DNA of 36,961 nucleotides from Actinotalea ferrariae CF5-4 (GCF_000603945.1 NZ_AXCW01000021.1:1-36961); one strand, 5' to 3'. Counted from the stretch's first letter, positions 18,565 to 28,684 are shown. Notes: a model not told the origin generated them from the sequence alone. Numbers and translations: made by a program.

Positions 18565-19322
18565 GAGAGCACCACCCGGACCCCGGCCTCCTCGACCTCG
18601 GCGGCGACGGCCGCGTCCACGCCCGAGTCGGTGACGAGCGTGTCGACCGCGGCGAGCGGCGCCACGCGGGCGAGGTCGACCCGGCCGAGCTTGGTGTGGT
18701 CCGCCAGGACGACGACCCGGTGCGAGGCGGCGATGATCGCCTGCTTCACGGCGGCCTCCGCGAGGTCGGGGGTGGTCAGGCCGTGCTCGACGGTCAGGCC
18801 GTTGGTGCCGAGGACCGCGACGTCGGCGTGGATGTCCGCCAGGTCGCGCAGCGCCCACGGGCCGACGGCGGCGAGCGTCCGGCCGCGGACGGTGCCGCCG
18901 ACCAGGTGCAGGGTGATCCCCGGCCGGGTCGCCAGGACCATCGCGACGGGAAGCGCGTGGGTGATGACGGTGAGCTCGCGGTCCTGGGGCAGCATCTCGG
19001 CGAGGCGCACGGTGGTCGTCCCGGCGTCGATGAGGACCGAACCCCCCGCGGGCAGCTCGTCCAGCGCGCGCTTCGCGATCCGCTCCTTCTCCCCGGCGAG
19101 CACCTGCTCGCGGTCCGAGATGCCGGGCTCGAACCCGAGCCGCTCGACGGGGATCGCCCCGCCGTGGACCCGGCGGACGAGGCCGTGGCGCTCGAGAACG
19201 GTGAGGTCCCGCCGCACCGTCTCCGGGGTCACGTCGAGCTGGTCCGCCAGGTCCTTGACCTCGACGCGCCCGTTCGCGCGCGCCACGTCGAGGATCTGCT
19301 GCTGCCGCTCCGTCGCGTACAC
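18561..19322 (-). CDS. fruR: DeoR-family transcriptional regulator of the fructose operon
   Basis: A 253-residue DeoR-family repressor. The N-terminal winged helix (about 3-57) contains RQQQILDVA, VEVKDLADQLDVTPETVRRD and VRRVHGGAI. The C-terminal sugar-phosphate sensor domain carries DAGTTTVRLAEML and VLADHTKLG. It is the first gene of the fru operon and overlaps fruK, so it probably autoregulates and responds to fructose 1-phosphate or a related sugar phosphate (inference from family and position). I prefer GTG 19322 (MYATERQQQ), with GGAG six bases upstream and a typical DeoR opening, over GTG 19334, which lacks a ribosome site. Confidence 0.92.
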   Translation of the reverse strand: MYATERQQQILDVARANGRVEVKDLADQLDVTPETVRRDLTVLERHGLVRRVHGGAIPVERLGFEPGISDREQVLAGEKERIAKRALDELPAGGSVLIDAGTTTVRLAEMLPQDRELTVITHALPVAMVLATRPGITLHLVGGTVRGRTLAAVGPWALRDLADIHADVAVLGTNGLTVEHGLTTPDLAEAAVKQAIIAASHRVVVLADHTKLGRVDLARVAPLAAVDTLVTDSGVDAAVAAEVEEAGVRVVLS

Positions 19323-19352
19323 CGCTGACTCCACTGTCCGATCGGATGTTGC

Positions 19353-19389
19353 TTTGTCTTTGTCTAGTTGGTTTTCTGCCCGGTGTCAA
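19353..19389 (-). promoter_or_regulatory. fru operon promoter with direct-repeat operator candidate
   Basis: On the minus strand a perfect -35 TTGACA (19384-19389), a 17-base spacer and TAGACA (19361-19366) form the clearest sigma-70-like promoter here, in a conspicuously A/T-rich island. A tandem TTTGTC repeat (19353-19358 and 19359-19364, plus-strand reading) covers the -10 and start region. A 10-bp palindrome TCCGATCGGA follows at 19337-19346 in the leader. Either could be the FruR operator. Confidence 0.75.
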
Positions 19390-19454
19390 CACCCCGGCGT
19401 CCGTTCGGGCAGACCCGGGCAGCAACGACCAGGGCTCGCAGAGGCCCCGGACAG

Positions 19455-19493
19455 CACAGGACCCCGGTGAGCGGTGCTCACCGGGGTCCTGTG
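19455..19493 (-). terminator. Perfect 18-bp hairpin terminator after guaB3
   Basis: Arms 19455-19472 and 19476-19493 pair perfectly around a three-base GGT loop, about 40 bases beyond the guaB3 stop. It isolates guaB3 from the fru promoter region. Confidence 0.85.
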
Positions 19494-19533
19494 ACGCCCC
19501 GCCGCAGCAGGGCGAGCGGCTCAGCCGCTCACG

Positions 19534-20658
19534 TCACCGCGGCTGGTACGGGGAGACGACCACCTCGACGCGCTGGAACTCCTTGAGGTCGGAGTAGCCC
19601 GTGGTCGCCATGGCACGGCGCAGGGCGCCGACGAGGTTGAGCGTCCCGTCGGCCTGGCGGCCCGGGCCGAAGAGGATCTCCTCGAGCGTGCCGGCGGTGC
19701 CGACCTCGACGCGCTCCCCCCGCGGCAGCTGCCTGTGGTGGGCCTCCGGTCCCCAGTGCCAGCCCTGGCCGGGGGCCTCGGCCGCCCGGGCGAGGGCCGC
19801 GCCGAGCATGGCGGCGTCCGCCCCGCACGCGATCGCCTTGACGAGGTCCCCGGAGGTGCCCACGCCCCCGTCGGCGATGACGTGCACGTAGCGGCCGCCC
19901 GACTCGTCGAGGTAGTCCCGGCGCGCCGCGGCGACGTCGGCGACGGCGCTCGCCATCGGCGCGTGGATCCCCAGGGTGGTGCGGGTCGTGTGGGCGGCGC
20001 CGCCGCCGAAGCCCACGAGCACCCCGGCCGCACCGGTGCGCATGAGGTGCAGCGCGGCGGTGTACGTCGACGCGCCGCCGACGATGACCGGCACGTCGAG
20101 CTCGTAGATGAACCGCTTGAGGTTGAGCGGCTCGGCCACACCGGAGACGTGCTCGGCGGAGACGGTCGTGCCGCGGATGACGAAGAGGTCCACGCCGGCG
20201 TCGACCACGGTCCGCCAGAACTGCTGCGTGCGCTGCGGCGAGAGCGCGCCCGCGACGGTCACGCCCGCATCACGCACCTCCTTGAGCCGCGCGGTGATGA
20301 GCTCGGGCCGGATCGGCTCCGCGTAGATCTCCTGCATGCGGGCCGTCGCGAGGTCCGGCTCGAGGTCCGCGATCTCGTCCAGCAGCGGCTCCGGGTCCTC
20401 GTAGCGGGTCCACAGCCCCTCGAGGTCCAGCACCGCCAGACCGCCCAGCCGGCCGAACGCCACCGCGGTGCGAGGGCTGGTGACGGAGTCCATGGGCGCC
20501 GCGACGATCGGCAGGTCGAAGTGGTAGGCGTCGATCTGCCAGGAGGTCGAGACCTCCTCCGGGTCGCGCGTGCGGCGCGAGGGCACCACGGCGACGTCGT
20601 CGAAGGAGAAGGCGCGGCGACCGCGCTTGCCCCGGCCGATCTCGATCTCGTTGCTCAC
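19534..20658 (-). CDS. GuaB3-family IMP dehydrogenase-related protein
   Basis: A 374-residue IMP-dehydrogenase/GMP-reductase barrel of the actinobacterial GuaB3 type, without CBS domains. Seen are FSFDDVAVVPSRRTRDP, LPIVAAPMDSVTS, VIVGGASTYTAALHLM, VIADGGVGTSGDLVKAIACGAD and the C-terminal LRRAMATTGYSDLKEFQ. The loop that holds the catalytic cysteine in IMP dehydrogenase (GSICTT) reads GGGAAHTTR here, with His in the cysteine position. The classic IMPDH thioimidate chemistry is therefore doubtful, and its reaction is uncertain. The start is GTG 20658 (MSNEIEIGRGKRG), with TAGCCT six bases upstream in the leaderless arrangement. GTG 20664 is the alternative. It ends at a strong hairpin. Confidence 0.88.
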   Translation of the reverse strand: MSNEIEIGRGKRGRRAFSFDDVAVVPSRRTRDPEEVSTSWQIDAYHFDLPIVAAPMDSVTSPRTAVAFGRLGGLAVLDLEGLWTRYEDPEPLLDEIADLEPDLATARMQEIYAEPIRPELITARLKEVRDAGVTVAGALSPQRTQQFWRTVVDAGVDLFVIRGTTVSAEHVSGVAEPLNLKRFIYELDVPVIVGGASTYTAALHLMRTGAAGVLVGFGGGAAHTTRTTLGIHAPMASAVADVAAARRDYLDESGGRYVHVIADGGVGTSGDLVKAIACGADAAMLGAALARAAEAPGQGWHWGPEAHHRQLPRGERVEVGTAGTLEEILFGPGRQADGTLNLVGALRRAMATTGYSDLKEFQRVEVVVSPYQPR

Positions 20659-20670
20659 CGGCACAGGCTA
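20656..20670 (-). promoter_or_regulatory. Leaderless -10 element before guaB3
   Basis: On the minus strand TAGCCT (20665-20670) is followed by six bases and the GTG at 20658. No ribosome site is present. This spacing also supports the chosen start. Confidence 0.45.
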
Positions 20671-20829
20671 CCGGCGGCCCGTCACGTCGCGGCGCGCCCG
20701 TCCGCGGCCCCGTCCGCCGGGCCCCTCCGCCGGGCCTCTCGGGGAGCGCCCCAGGGCACCCGCAGCGCGGCGCGCCGACGACGTCGTGTCGGTGGCCGCT
20801 GGCAGGGTGCGGTCCAGGAGGTGCAGCGG

Positions 20830-21645
20830 ATGAGCTGGCTCGAGGCGGGCGTCGTGGGCTTCGACACGGAGACCACGGGCGTGGACGTCGACCACGACCG
20901 CGTCGTGAGCGCCGCGGTCGTGCACCGCGTGGCTGCTCCACGCACCGGGGCCGTCGGCGAGGCCGACCAGGCGGGCGGCGAGGCGGGCACCCCCGAGGGC
21001 ACCCACCAGGGCGTCGTCACGACGGTCCGGACGTGGCTGATCCACCCCGAGGTCGAGATCCCGCCCGGGGCCACGGAGATCCACGGCATCAGCACCGAGC
21101 AGGCGCGTCGCCACGGCCGGCCGGCCCGCGTCGCGCTCGACGAGCTCGCGGAGGTGCTCGTCGCGGCGCAGCGCCGGGGCGAGCCCGTCGTCGCCTACAA
21201 CGCGTCGTTCGACCTGACGCTCCTCGACGTCGAGCTGCGGCGCCACGGGCTCCCCACCGTCCCGGACCGGCTGGGCCGCGACGTCGCGCCCGTGCTGGAC
21301 CCGTTCGTCCTCGACCGCGTCCTGGACCCGTACCGCCCGGGTCCGCGGCGCCTGGGCGACCTCTGCGAGCGCTACCGCGTCGCGGCGACGGCGGCCCTGC
21401 ACCGCGCCGACGTCGACGTGCTGGCCACCCTGGACGTCCTGGCGCGGATGGTGGAGCGCTTCCCCGTCCTCGCCGAGCGCACCCCGGCGGAGCTGCACGC
21501 ACTCCAGGCCGGGGAGCACCGCGCGTGGGCCGACGTCTTCAACGCGGAGCGGCTCGCGCGCGGCGCCCCGGGCACGGCCGCGGAGACGCACTGGCCCGCC
21601 CGGACCCGGCAGGAGGTCCGGCCCGACGTCCCGGCCCCCGCCTGA
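20830..21645 (+). CDS. DEDDh-type 3'-5' exonuclease (DnaQ/epsilon-like)
   Basis: A 271-residue exonuclease of the DnaQ-like superfamily. All five catalytic residues are visible: Asp12 and Glu14 in FDTETTG, Asp128 in YNASFDLTLL, and His191 with Asp196 in HRADVDV. IHGISTEQA also matches the polymerase III epsilon-like group. A low-complexity Gly/Ala/Glu insert (about 37-60) separates the first two strands. It is not fused to a polymerase or helicase. It may act in proofreading or nucleic-acid trimming; the precise role is unknown. The ATG at 20830 has AGGAGG eight bases upstream. It is divergent from guaB3. A tandem 18-bp repeat overlaps its stop codon. Confidence 0.9.
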   Translation: MSWLEAGVVGFDTETTGVDVDHDRVVSAAVVHRVAAPRTGAVGEADQAGGEAGTPEGTHQGVVTTVRTWLIHPEVEIPPGATEIHGISTEQARRHGRPARVALDELAEVLVAAQRRGEPVVAYNASFDLTLLDVELRRHGLPTVPDRLGRDVAPVLDPFVLDRVLDPYRPGPRRLGDLCERYRVAATAALHRADVDVLATLDVLARMVERFPVLAERTPAELHALQAGEHRAWADVFNAERLARGAPGTAAETHWPARTRQEVRPDVPAPA

Positions 21646-21676
21646 CGTCCGCCCGACGCCTGACGTCCGCCCGACG
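21641..21676. repeat. Two exact 18-bp tandem repeats at the exonuclease stop
   Basis: CCTGACGTCCGCCCGACG occurs at 21641-21658 and again at 21659-21676, with a partial third copy after it. The exonuclease TGA lies in the first unit, so the duplication has not changed the protein. Probably a recent slippage product. Confidence 0.8.
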
Positions 21677-21752
21677 CCTGCGGAGCCCGCCGCTCAGCCG
21701 CCTGACACCGGTCGCCGTGCGCCCTGGACGATCACGGACGACACTGACGGTC

Positions 21753-23534
21753 ATGGGTCCGACGAGGGGGACCGCCCCCTGGGTGGACTACGCGGCGGTC
21801 TTCGACGCGCTCCCCACGCCCTACCTCCTGCTCGACCCGGACCTGACGATCGTCGACGCGAACCGCTCGTACCTCCACGCGACGGGCCGGGCGGCCGACG
21901 ACGTCGTCGGCCGGCACATCTTCGACGCCTTCCCCGACGACCCGGACGACCCGGAGGCGCGGTCCACCGCGAACCTCCAGGAGTCCCTCCTGCGGGCGCT
22001 GCGCACCGGTCGACCGGACACGATGCCGGTCCAGCGGTACAATATCCCGGCCGGCGACGGCTTCGAGCGCCGGTGGTGGAGCCCGGTCAACGTGCCGGTG
22101 CTGGACGCCGAGGGCCGCGTCGTACTACTGGCCCACCGCGTCGAGGACGTCACCGCCTACGCGGAGGCACTCGTCGGCTCCGGGCCCGCCCCCGACCCCG
22201 GCGCGGACGCCGGGTCCAAGGGCCGCCCCGTCCTGGACCTCTACCTGCGCGGTCACGAGCTGCGCGACGCGCTCACCCAGGAGTCCGTCGCGGCGCTGCG
22301 CCTCGACGGGCTCGTCGAGGTGGCCCGGAGCCTGGGAGCGGCGCAGACGCTCGAGGAGGTCCTCGACGTCGTCGTCGGGCGCGGCCTGCAGGCGCTCGGC
22401 GCCGAGGGCGGGGTGGTCGCCGAGCTCGACGGTGAGGTGCTCGTCCTGACCGCGACCGCGGCGGTGGACCCCCACCAGCGCCGCAAGCACGACCGGGCGC
22501 CGCTCACCGGCCGGCTGCCGTCCTCGGTGTCCGCCGCGACCCGCGCGCCCGTCCTCCTGCCCACCCGGGCGGCCAGCCTGGCCTGGTCACCGGAGATGGC
22601 GGAGATCCTCGACGCGACCGGCCTGGTCGCCTGGGCCTCCCTTCCCCTGGTCGTCGGACCGGAGCTGCTCGGCTCGCTCACGGTCGGCTGGCGGGTCGAG
22701 CAGGAGCTGGGCGACCGCGAGATCCGGCTGCTGGACGCCTTCACCGCCCTGCTCGCCCAGGCGCTGCAGCGGGTCCGCCGTGCCGAGCGGGACCTCGAGC
22801 GCCTCGCCGAGGAGCGCGCCCTCGTGACGGAGCTGCAGCTGAGCCTCCTCACCGAGCCCGCGCAGCCCGAGGGGCTCGAGGTGGCGGTGCGCTACCTGCC
22901 CGCGTCGGCGCACATGCGGATCGGCGGGGACTGGTACGACGCGTTCGAGAGCACCCCGCGGCACCTCGACCTCGTCGTCGGGGACGTCACCGGTCACGAC
23001 CGGCAGGCGGCCGCGACCATGGCGCAGGTGCGCAACCTGCTGCGGGGGGTCAGCGTGACGCTCGGGACGCCGCCCGCGGCCGTGCTGAGCGGGCTGGACC
23101 GCGCGATGGCACGGGTCGGGCTGGACTGCCTGGCGACCGCGGTGCTGGTGCAGGTGGACCAGCGACCGGCGGACGACGGGAGCCGCCTCGTGCAGTGGTC
23201 GAGCGCGGGTCACCTGCCGCCCGTGCTCCTGCACGCCGACGGCGGCGCCGAGCTGCTCACCGCGCCGGCGGAGATGCTCCTCGGGCTCTCCGCCTCGGCG
23301 TCCCGCTCGGACCACGCGATACGGCTCACACCTGGTGACTGCCTCGTGCTCTACACCGACGGGCTCGTCGAGGACCGGCGCTCGAGCATCCGGCACGGGC
23401 TGAGCCGGCTCGTCGCGGCGGCCGGCGCCGCCCACGGTGTGCCGGCGGACGAGGTGTGCGACCGCGTCCTCGCCGCGATGGACGGCGGTCACGAGGACGA
23501 CGTCGCGCTGCTGGTGGTGCGCGCGGTGCCCTGA
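21753..23534 (+). CDS. PAS-GAF-SpoIIE serine phosphatase (RsbU/RsbP-like)
   Basis: A 593-residue signalling protein with a PAS domain (about 14-135), a GAF domain (about 185-335), a short helical coiled-coil-like linker (335-365), and a PP2C-type SpoIIE phosphatase domain (about 368-592). The phosphatase metal ligands are all present: Asp393 in GGDWYD, Asp411 in GDVTGHD, Asp536 in YTDGLVED, and Asp582/583 in HEDDVALL. Such proteins dephosphorylate anti-anti-sigma factors in partner-switching stress pathways. No anti-sigma, anti-anti-sigma or sigma gene lies in this window, so its partner is encoded elsewhere. The ATG at 21753 has only a weak ribosome site, and GACACT lies seven bases upstream, so the transcript may be leaderless. 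No membrane segments are seen, so it should be cytosolic. Confidence 0.93.
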   Translation: MGPTRGTAPWVDYAAVFDALPTPYLLLDPDLTIVDANRSYLHATGRAADDVVGRHIFDAFPDDPDDPEARSTANLQESLLRALRTGRPDTMPVQRYNIPAGDGFERRWWSPVNVPVLDAEGRVVLLAHRVEDVTAYAEALVGSGPAPDPGADAGSKGRPVLDLYLRGHELRDALTQESVAALRLDGLVEVARSLGAAQTLEEVLDVVVGRGLQALGAEGGVVAELDGEVLVLTATAAVDPHQRRKHDRAPLTGRLPSSVSAATRAPVLLPTRAASLAWSPEMAEILDATGLVAWASLPLVVGPELLGSLTVGWRVEQELGDREIRLLDAFTALLAQALQRVRRAERDLERLAEERALVTELQLSLLTEPAQPEGLEVAVRYLPASAHMRIGGDWYDAFESTPRHLDLVVGDVTGHDRQAAATMAQVRNLLRGVSVTLGTPPAAVLSGLDRAMARVGLDCLATAVLVQVDQRPADDGSRLVQWSSAGHLPPVLLHADGGAELLTAPAEMLLGLSASASRSDHAIRLTPGDCLVLYTDGLVEDRRSSIRHGLSRLVAAAGAAHGVPADEVCDRVLAAMDGGHEDDVALLVVRAVP

Positions 23535-23553
23535 GGGCCCGCGGCGCCGCCCC

Positions 23554-23579
23554 GCCGGAGCGAGCCGCCGGAGCGAGCC
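23554..23579. repeat. Two exact 13-bp tandem repeats after the phosphatase gene
   Basis: GCCGGAGCGAGCC is repeated head to tail (23554-23566, 23567-23579), with a degenerate third copy running to about 23595. It lies in the 60-base gap between two convergent stops and might fold as part of a terminator, but no clean stem is visible. Confidence 0.65.
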
Positions 23580-23594
23580 GGCGAGCCGCCGGAG

Positions 23595-24413
23595 CTACGT
23601 GCCGACGGCGGTGCCGAGGACGCCCTGCACCGTGCGCCAGGTGGCGTCGTCGGCCGCGGCGAGCAGCGGGCCGCCGACGGGCAGCGCCGTGTACTCGTTC
23701 CCGTCGAAGAACCGCGAGACGCCGCCCGCCTCCCGCACGAGGACGGCGCCCGGCGCGTGGTCCCACGGCGAGGACCGCCAGTACCCGAGGTAGTCCCGCT
23801 CCCCCGTGACCAGCCGGGAGTACTCCCAGCCGGACCAGAGCCGCTGCGCGGTGCCGGCGCCCAGACCGAGCTCGGGGCACCCGGCCTCGACCCGCCGCCG
23901 CGTGCCGGCGTCCATCGCCCACACCGCGACCGCGCCGGCCAGCGCCTCCGGGTCCGCCGGGGCACGCACCAGCCGGCGCCCGTCGACCCAGGCGCCCGCG
24001 CCGCGCTCCGCGACGAAGGTCCGTCCGTGCGCGGGCAGGCAGATCCACCCCGCGACCGCCTCGCCGTGCTCGACGAGCGCCACCATGACGGCGTGGTCGG
24101 GCGAGCCCTCGACGAAGGCGCGCGTCCCGTCCAGCGGGTCCACGACCCAGGCGCGCGGCGCCCCCTCGAGGGCGTCGAGCACCCGCGGGTCCGCCGCGAC
24201 GGCCTCCTCCCCGACGACCGGGACCCCGGGCGCCAGCTCGGACAGCCCCTGCGTCAGGAGGACCTCCGCCTCGTGGTCCACGACGGTCACGACGTCGTCG
24301 GCGCCCTTGGCGTGCACGTCTCCCGCGGCGAGCGCCCGGAACCGCGGCGCCACCACCGTCGCCGCCACGTGCTCCACGAGCGCGCGCACGGCGTCCACGT
24401 CGATCCCGCTCAT
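23595..24413 (-). CDS. Inositol-monophosphatase-family phosphatase
   Basis: A 272-residue Mg-dependent phosphatase of the IMPase/FIG superfamily. Metal-binding motifs are complete: GEEAV near 68-72, WVVDPLDGTRAF with Asp92 and Asp95, and PWDHAPGAVLVREAGG with Asp218. Members include inositol monophosphatases, histidinol-phosphate phosphatase (HisN) and 3'(2'),5'-bisphosphate nucleotidases. The sequence does not single out one, and no his or cys genes are nearby. The start is ATG 24413 (MSGIDVDAVR), preceded by GGAGGGGG. A GTG five codons upstream is less likely. It lies 70 bases downstream of guaB on the same strand and may be co-transcribed. Confidence 0.88.
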   Translation of the reverse strand: MSGIDVDAVRALVEHVAATVVAPRFRALAAGDVHAKGADDVVTVVDHEAEVLLTQGLSELAPGVPVVGEEAVAADPRVLDALEGAPRAWVVDPLDGTRAFVEGSPDHAVMVALVEHGEAVAGWICLPAHGRTFVAERGAGAWVDGRRLVRAPADPEALAGAVAVWAMDAGTRRRVEAGCPELGLGAGTAQRLWSGWEYSRLVTGERDYLGYWRSSPWDHAPGAVLVREAGGVSRFFDGNEYTALPVGGPLLAAADDATWRTVQGVLGTAVGT

Positions 24414-24483
24414 CGTGTCCCCCTCCACGACCCCGTCCTCGTCGCACCCCTGCGGCCCACGGCGTCGCGCACCGGGCCTCGCC

Positions 24484-26830
<2,347 letters not shown>

Positions 26831-26940
26831 CGGCCCTCCTTCCGGTCAGTCGCCGGCAGCGCCGACGGCACGACGTTCGCCGTACGCGGTTGTCATCGAC
26901 CGGACAGGGCCCCGACGTGAGCGTCGGACGGGGGTGAACC

Positions 26941-27999
26941 TCACCGCACGGCCGCCACGACCTCGTGGAGCGTGCCCGGGAGCGTCCGGACGCGGTGGAC
27001 GTTGGCCGCCACCGGCAGGTCGAGGGTGCTGCTGGCGTCGCCCTGGACGAACACCGGCACGGTCTCGTCCGCCTCGACGAGCACGCGGACGACCTCCACG
27101 GCCAGGACCGGGTCCGCGTCCTGACCGCCGACGTGCACCAGGACCGCCGCCGGGCGCACCCGGGTGAGCGCCTCCACGGCCGCCCGGGGCGCGGTGGTGG
27201 ACAGCACGCGCGCCCGGACGCCGCGCTCCTGCAGCGCGGTGGCCACCACGTGCACGAGGAGGTCCGAGGAGCGCGCCGTCGTCAGCGCCAGGACGACGGC
27301 GGGCGGGGCACCGTCACCGTCGGCCGAGCGGGCGGCAGAGACGGCGCCGCGGCTGCGCAGCTCCGCGAACGCCGCGGCCATCAGGGCGGGCGCCGCGTGC
27401 TCGCCGGGACCCTCCAGCGTCACCCGGCCCTCGAGGGTGCGCAGTGCCGGGTCGACCAGGTCCGTCCACCAGGCCAGCGGGTCGCGCGGGTGGACCCGGG
27501 AGAGCATCCAGCGGACGGCGGCGTTGTCGAAGTGGCCGGCCGCCGCCACGAGCGCGGGCGGGTCCGGAGCCATGGGCGTCGCGTGGGCGTAGGCGTCGAC
27601 GACCTCGGTGATGGACGGCGCCGCGACCGCGTCGCCGCCCTGCACCGGTGACGGGTCGGCGGCCAGGGCGGCACGCGCGGCCTCCGCCGGGGCCACCCCC
27701 TCGAGGGTGAGACGCCGCATGACCAGCAGGCGGGCGACGTCGGCGGAGGAGTAGCGGCGGTGCGCCCCCGCGAGGTGCTCGGACGGGCCCAGCCCGTACC
27801 GGCGGTCCCAGGTGCGCAGGGTCGCCGGGGCGACACCCAGCCGCCGGGCGACCGCGGCGACGGTGAGCGAGGGGCCCGTGCTGGCGACGTCCGTGTCGGC
27901 TCCTCGGGTCGGTGTGGCGGATGCAGTGCGCAGGGTCGGACCGTGGTCGCGGTGACCCGGAGCGTCGTCGTCGGCGCGGCTGGACCCTGACCTGGCCAT
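26941..27999 (-). CDS. MerR-family regulator with cobalamin-domain-like C-terminus
   Basis: A 352-residue regulator. A polar, disordered-looking N-terminus (1-44) precedes a MerR winged helix (about 45-104) containing VARRLGVAPATLRTWDRRYG and GAHRRYSSADVARL. A four-helix-bundle-like segment (about 130-215) and a Rossmann-like C-terminal domain (about 232-345) follow. This is the CarH/LitR (B12-dependent photoreceptor) layout. The bundle keeps the Glu-His pair (Glu200-His201, GEHAAPA) but not the Trp ten residues before it. The C-terminal loop where cobalamin proteins have DxHxxG reads LTTARSSDL, with no histidine. I infer that it does not bind cobalamin conventionally. ATG 27999 is preceded by CACAAT six bases upstream. 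It is divergent from whiD and 110 bases upstream of the BldM-like gene on the same strand. Confidence 0.82.
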   Translation of the reverse strand: MARSGSSRADDDAPGHRDHGPTLRTASATPTRGADTDVASTGPSLTVAAVARRLGVAPATLRTWDRRYGLGPSEHLAGAHRRYSSADVARLLVMRRLTLEGVAPAEAARAALAADPSPVQGGDAVAAPSITEVVDAYAHATPMAPDPPALVAAAGHFDNAAVRWMLSRVHPRDPLAWWTDLVDPALRTLEGRVTLEGPGEHAAPALMAAAFAELRSRGAVSAARSADGDGAPPAVVLALTTARSSDLLVHVVATALQERGVRARVLSTTAPRAAVEALTRVRPAAVLVHVGGQDADPVLAVEVVRVLVEADETVPVFVQGDASSTLDLPVAANVHRVRTLPGTLHEVVAAVR

Positions 28000-28011
28000 G
28001 GCTCGATTGTG
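27997..28011 (-). promoter_or_regulatory. Possible leaderless -10 element of the MerR-like gene
   Basis: On the minus strand CACAAT (28006-28011) precedes the ATG by six bases with no ribosome site between. It is a weaker match than the TAnnnT sites, but the spacing is the same. Confidence 0.35.
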
Positions 28012-28307
28012 CCCGGTTCACGAAGCGATCCGCCACCGCGCCGCGCCCACGGTGCTCAGGTGGGCCCCACGGGACCCGGATCTCACGAGATTCACCCCCC
28101 GTCTCGGCGGCGCGCGGCGCGCTGACCGACGGGGCACCGTCCCCCCGCCGGCACACGCCCTCCGGCGTCGTCGCGGCCTCTGACCTGCGAGGACATCCGC
28201 CCTGGCGCGGCCCGGAGCCGACTCCGGCGCCCGTCCAGCACCGGCTGGCGGACCCCCGCAGCGCTCCTGTCGCCCGGACTTCCGCCGAAGAAGTCTGAAC
28301 GAGGGGG
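28012..28307. other. Non-coding spacer between divergent merR-like and whiD genes
   Basis: About 300 bases of GC-rich DNA upstream of the whiD promoter. I see no supported open frame with a ribosome site, no RNA fold I can name and no repeat. It may hold regulator sites for either gene, but none is recognisable. Confidence 0.5.
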
Positions 28308-28336
28308 TTGACCAACTTGTGACGCGGTTCTAAGTT
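28308..28336 (+). promoter_or_regulatory. whiD promoter
   Basis: TTGACC (28308-28313), a 17-base spacer, then TAAGTT (28331-28336). The start would be near 28343, giving a leader of about 50 bases. The leader contains a 6-bp inverted repeat (28349-28354 with 28365-28370) and a GGAGGGG ribosome site at 28384-28390. Confidence 0.65.
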
Positions 28337-28393
28337 AGGCATCAGTTCGCGGCGCTTACACCGACGCCGCTGGCGGTGACCTTGGAGGGGAAC

Positions 28394-28684
28394 ATGACGG
28401 AGATCTCGCGGCTTCCCGGCCCGGTGATGGACCTGTGGGAGTGGCAGTACGAGGGCAAGTGCCGCGAGGCGGACCCGACGCTGTTCTTCCACCCCGAGGG
28501 CGAGCGGGGCTCCGCACGCCGGCGCCGCGCCGAGGCGGCCAAGGCGGTGTGCGGCACCTGCCCCGTGATCGACGCCTGCCGCGAGCACTCCCTGGCCGTG
28601 CGCGAGCCGTACGGCGTGTGGGGCGGGCTCTCCGAGGAGGAGCGCACCGCGGTGCTGCAGAAGCGCCTGCGCAAGGCCTCCTGA
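28394..28684 (+). CDS. whiD: WhiB-family Fe-S transcriptional regulator, WhiD/WhiB3 type
   Basis: A 96-residue WhiB-like protein. The four cluster cysteines are Cys23, Cys53, Cys56 and Cys62 (C-x29-C-x2-C-x5-C), holding an oxygen- and NO-sensitive 4Fe-4S cluster in this family. The GVWGG turn (74-78) and a basic C-terminal helix (LQKRLRKAS) follow. FFHPEGERG and the context beside groES and a bldM-like gene match the WhiD (Streptomyces) / WhiB3 (mycobacteria) subgroup, which works with the primary sigma factor. ATG 28394 has GGAGGGG directly upstream; an in-frame start six codons earlier overlaps that ribosome site and is rejected. It ends at a bidirectional hairpin facing groES. Confidence 0.93.
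   Translation: MTEISRLPGPVMDLWEWQYEGKCREADPTLFFHPEGERGSARRRRAEAAKAVCGTCPVIDACREHSLAVREPYGVWGGLSEEERTAVLQKRLRKAS

Noticed and set aside
21641-23579. Tandem repeats around the SpoIIE gene as ends of a mobile element
   Set aside because: The two repeats differ in sequence and length, are not inverted, and no transposase or integrase lies between them.
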